A DNA stretch of 6,531 nucleotides from Candidatus Bathyarchaeota archaeon (GTDB lineage Archaea > Thermoproteota > Bathyarchaeia > TCS64), in the NCBI GenBank assembly GCA_937877765.1, contig CALGBN010000209.1, positions 1 to 6,531 of the forward strand, written 5' to 3'. Shown here one piece after another: positions 5,223 to 6,531 of the stretch. Under the pieces are notes generated by a model. It saw only the letters and a list, made by a program, of their open reading frames with translations. It made no database searches and was not told where the DNA came from. The position numbers and the translations under genes are program-made. Numbering within the stretch: the stretch's first letter is position 1; each line of letters opens with the position of its first letter.

Positions 5223-6176
5223 GTGGAAAAACTGTCAGAACCCAAGAGTGCCAAATGTCCCAGATGCGGGAATTCACATCTAATCAGCGATCTAGAGAAC
5301 GGAGAAACTGTCTGCAGTAATTGTGGACTTGTAATAGAAGACGATATCATTGATATGGGACCAGAGTGGCGAGCATTCACACAGACCGAGAAAAACGACC
5401 GCCAGCGAACAGGGCTCGGAATGAGCTACTCACTATACGACAAAGGTCTATCAACTGTGTTCAGAGGAAACCGGGATGCATACGGAAACCAGTTGAAAGA
5501 CGAAACTCGCATAAAGATGGACCGCCTCAGAAAATACGATAATCGAAGCAAATTCGATGAAACATGGCGTAGAAACCTCAGTATTGCAATGGCTGAGTTA
5601 GACCGATTAACAACTGCTCTTCATCTACCGCAAAACATCAAGGAGCAATCCGCTTTACTCTATAGGCGGGCCTTGAAAATGGACCTAATAAGAGGTAGAA
5701 GTATTGACGCTTTTGTCGCAGCCTCTATCTACGCTACATGCCGACAGAACAATCTACCAAGACCATTAAAGGAAATATCCAGACTCTCCACTAGAGAGCA
5801 CGGCGAGATAGCCAGAACCTATCGCCTCCTCTTACGGGAGATGAGGCTAAAGATGCCCATTGATGATCCAATGAAGTTTGTACCCAGCATAGCCAGCAAA
5901 CTCAAACTAAAAAGAGATACCGAGCAAATGGCGGTACGAATATTGATGAAAGCAAAGAAGGGAAATGGGCTTAGCGGTAAGGATCCAAGGGGTCTTGCGG
6001 CGGCTTCGCTCTACATGGCTTGTATCCGTAATGATGATAGGCGTATTCAGAAAGAGGTAGCTGATGCAGCTGGAACCACTGAGGTTACTCTAAGGAATAG
6101 GCTTCGGGGCTTAGAGCAGATAATTAGGGATATAGATGTATTGGAACAAGCCTCAAAGATCGGTAAAGAGTCTTAA
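5223..6176 (+). CDS. tfb: Transcription initiation factor B (TFB)
   Basis: Archaeal homologue of TFIIB that binds the TBP-TATA complex and recruits RNA polymerase. At 317 residues it is full length. An N-terminal zinc ribbon uses C12, C15, C31 and C34 (CPRC...CSNC). The B-reader/linker region contains TGLGMSYSLYDKGLSTVF (63-80), the family-typical DKGLST included. Two cyclin-like repeats follow at about 116-205 and 212-305; the second has the BRE-contacting helix-turn-helix around TTEVTLRNRLRGLE (285-298). An in-frame TAG at 5220-5222 sits directly before GTG 5223, so the N-terminus cannot extend upstream. GTG lacks an upstream ribosome site; AGGTG (5221-5225) could itself be one for CTG at 5232, a less likely start. 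Third codon positions are 64 of 100 A/C in the first 100 codons but about 21 of 66 in the last 66. Many archaea carry several TFBs; whether this is the main one is unknown. Confidence 0.97.
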   Translation: MEKLSEPKSAKCPRCGNSHLISDLENGETVCSNCGLVIEDDIIDMGPEWRAFTQTEKNDRQRTGLGMSYSLYDKGLSTVFRGNRDAYGNQLKDETRIKMDRLRKYDNRSKFDETWRRNLSIAMAELDRLTTALHLPQNIKEQSALLYRRALKMDLIRGRSIDAFVAASIYATCRQNNLPRPLKEISRLSTREHGEIARTYRLLLREMRLKMPIDDPMKFVPSIASKLKLKRDTEQMAVRILMKAKKGNGLSGKDPRGLAAASLYMACIRNDDRRIQKEVADAAGTTEVTLRNRLRGLEQIIRDIDVLEQASKIGKES

Positions 6177-6179
6177 CTT

Positions 6180-6188
6180 TCTTAAATA
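6180..6188 (+). promoter_or_regulatory. Putative TATA box for the last gene
   Basis: TCTTAAATAA-like sequence just after the TFB stop is centred about 37 bases before the ATG at 6222, predicting a start near 6210 and a short leader. This suggests the gene is transcribed separately from TFB. Confidence 0.4.
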
Positions 6189-6221
6189 ACGGACTTGTAG
6201 ATTACTTATCGAGTTGATATT

Positions 6222-6482
6222 ATGAAGAAATTACCAGGAATAGATGAGGCTTTTAAGAAAGCCAAGGTAGTTTTCATGACTACCTTCAATGGAGACAAGG
6301 AAAGAACCAGACAAATGACTAACTACAATGATGAATTGGATGAACAAATCTGGTTCCCTACAGAGAAAGACACAAGAAAAGTCAAAGATATCAAGAAAAA
6401 TAACAAAGTTCTAATCACTTTCCCGGCGGGGAAAAGGGGAGAATACTTTGAGGTAACTGGTGAGGCAAGCTTTGCTTCAGAT
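6222..6482 (+). CDS. Pyridoxamine 5'-phosphate oxidase-like protein, 3'-truncated
   Basis: N-terminal 87 residues of a split-barrel flavin- or cofactor-binding protein of the PNPOx-like superfamily, the group including general stress protein 26. Visible pattern: AFKKAKVVFMTTFNGDKERTRQM (10-32), where the T-x-R-x-M stretch is typical; IWFPTEKDTRKVKDI (43-57), the usual phosphate/cofactor-binding region; NNKVLITF and YFEVTGEASF, the next barrel strands. Partner reactions vary in this superfamily (FMN, F420 or haem), and the truncated sequence does not decide between them. The ATG at 6222 fits the family start; no clear ribosome site precedes it. The true sequence stops at 6482 (residue Asp87); the following LSLIHI and stop are adapter. 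Perhaps 40-60 residues are missing. Confidence 0.8.
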
Positions 6483-6531
6483 CTGTCTCTTATACACATC
6501 TGACGCTGCCGAGAATTAGACGGTGTAGATC
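6483..6531 (-). other. Illumina Nextera i5/P5 adapter (artefact)
   Basis: Reverse complement of the Nextera i5 side: mosaic end at 6483-6501, read-1 stem from 6502, an 8-base index ATTAGACG (6515-6522, the reverse complement of what I recall as index S510), and the start of the P5 primer (6523-6531). The stem reads GCCGAGA where GCCGACGA is expected, a one-base deletion. It adds the false residues LSLIHI to the preceding gene. Confidence 0.97.

Overview
The window is a 6.4-kb piece of archaeal DNA (positions 72-6482) between two Illumina Nextera adapters (1-71 and 6483-6531). The adapters put false residues on both terminal reading frames. The archaeal call rests on a transcription factor B gene, an archaellin with a class III signal peptide, an archaeal-type arginyl-tRNA synthetase, a family 4 (Fe-S) uracil-DNA glycosylase, TATA boxes about 25 bases before predicted transcript starts, and GGTGA/GAGGAG ribosome sites. 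A Bathyarchaeia-like or other TACK lineage is only a guess. All interior reading frames are intact.

Layout from left to right. A 5'-truncated argS (+) meets a family 4 UDG gene (-) stop codon to stop codon. The UDG start overlaps by one base the stop of a family III CoA-transferase gene (-), so these two form a likely operon. Upstream, and separated by a T-rich terminator, is a single archaellin gene (-). A 127-bp divergent intergenic region rich in inverted repeats separates it from a ModE-like winged-helix regulator (+). That regulator overlaps the stop of a PadR-like regulator (-) tail to tail. The PadR-like gene diverges from a TFB gene (+) across an 87-bp region holding one symmetric TATA element and a perfect 8-bp inverted repeat. 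A 3'-truncated pyridoxamine-phosphate-oxidase-like gene (+) ends at the adapter.

The left half is housekeeping and metabolism (tRNA charging, uracil repair, CoA transfer). The right half is regulatory: two small DNA-binding proteins and a general transcription factor, each facing a divergent promoter with candidate operators. The most plausible biological story is local: the ModE-like protein may control itself and the archaellin gene, and the PadR-like protein may control itself and TFB. I see no CRISPR array, insertion sequence, tRNA or rRNA, and no clear evidence of a wholly new system. The regulatory intergenic regions and a block-wise reversal of third-codon-position composition are the parts most worth a second look.
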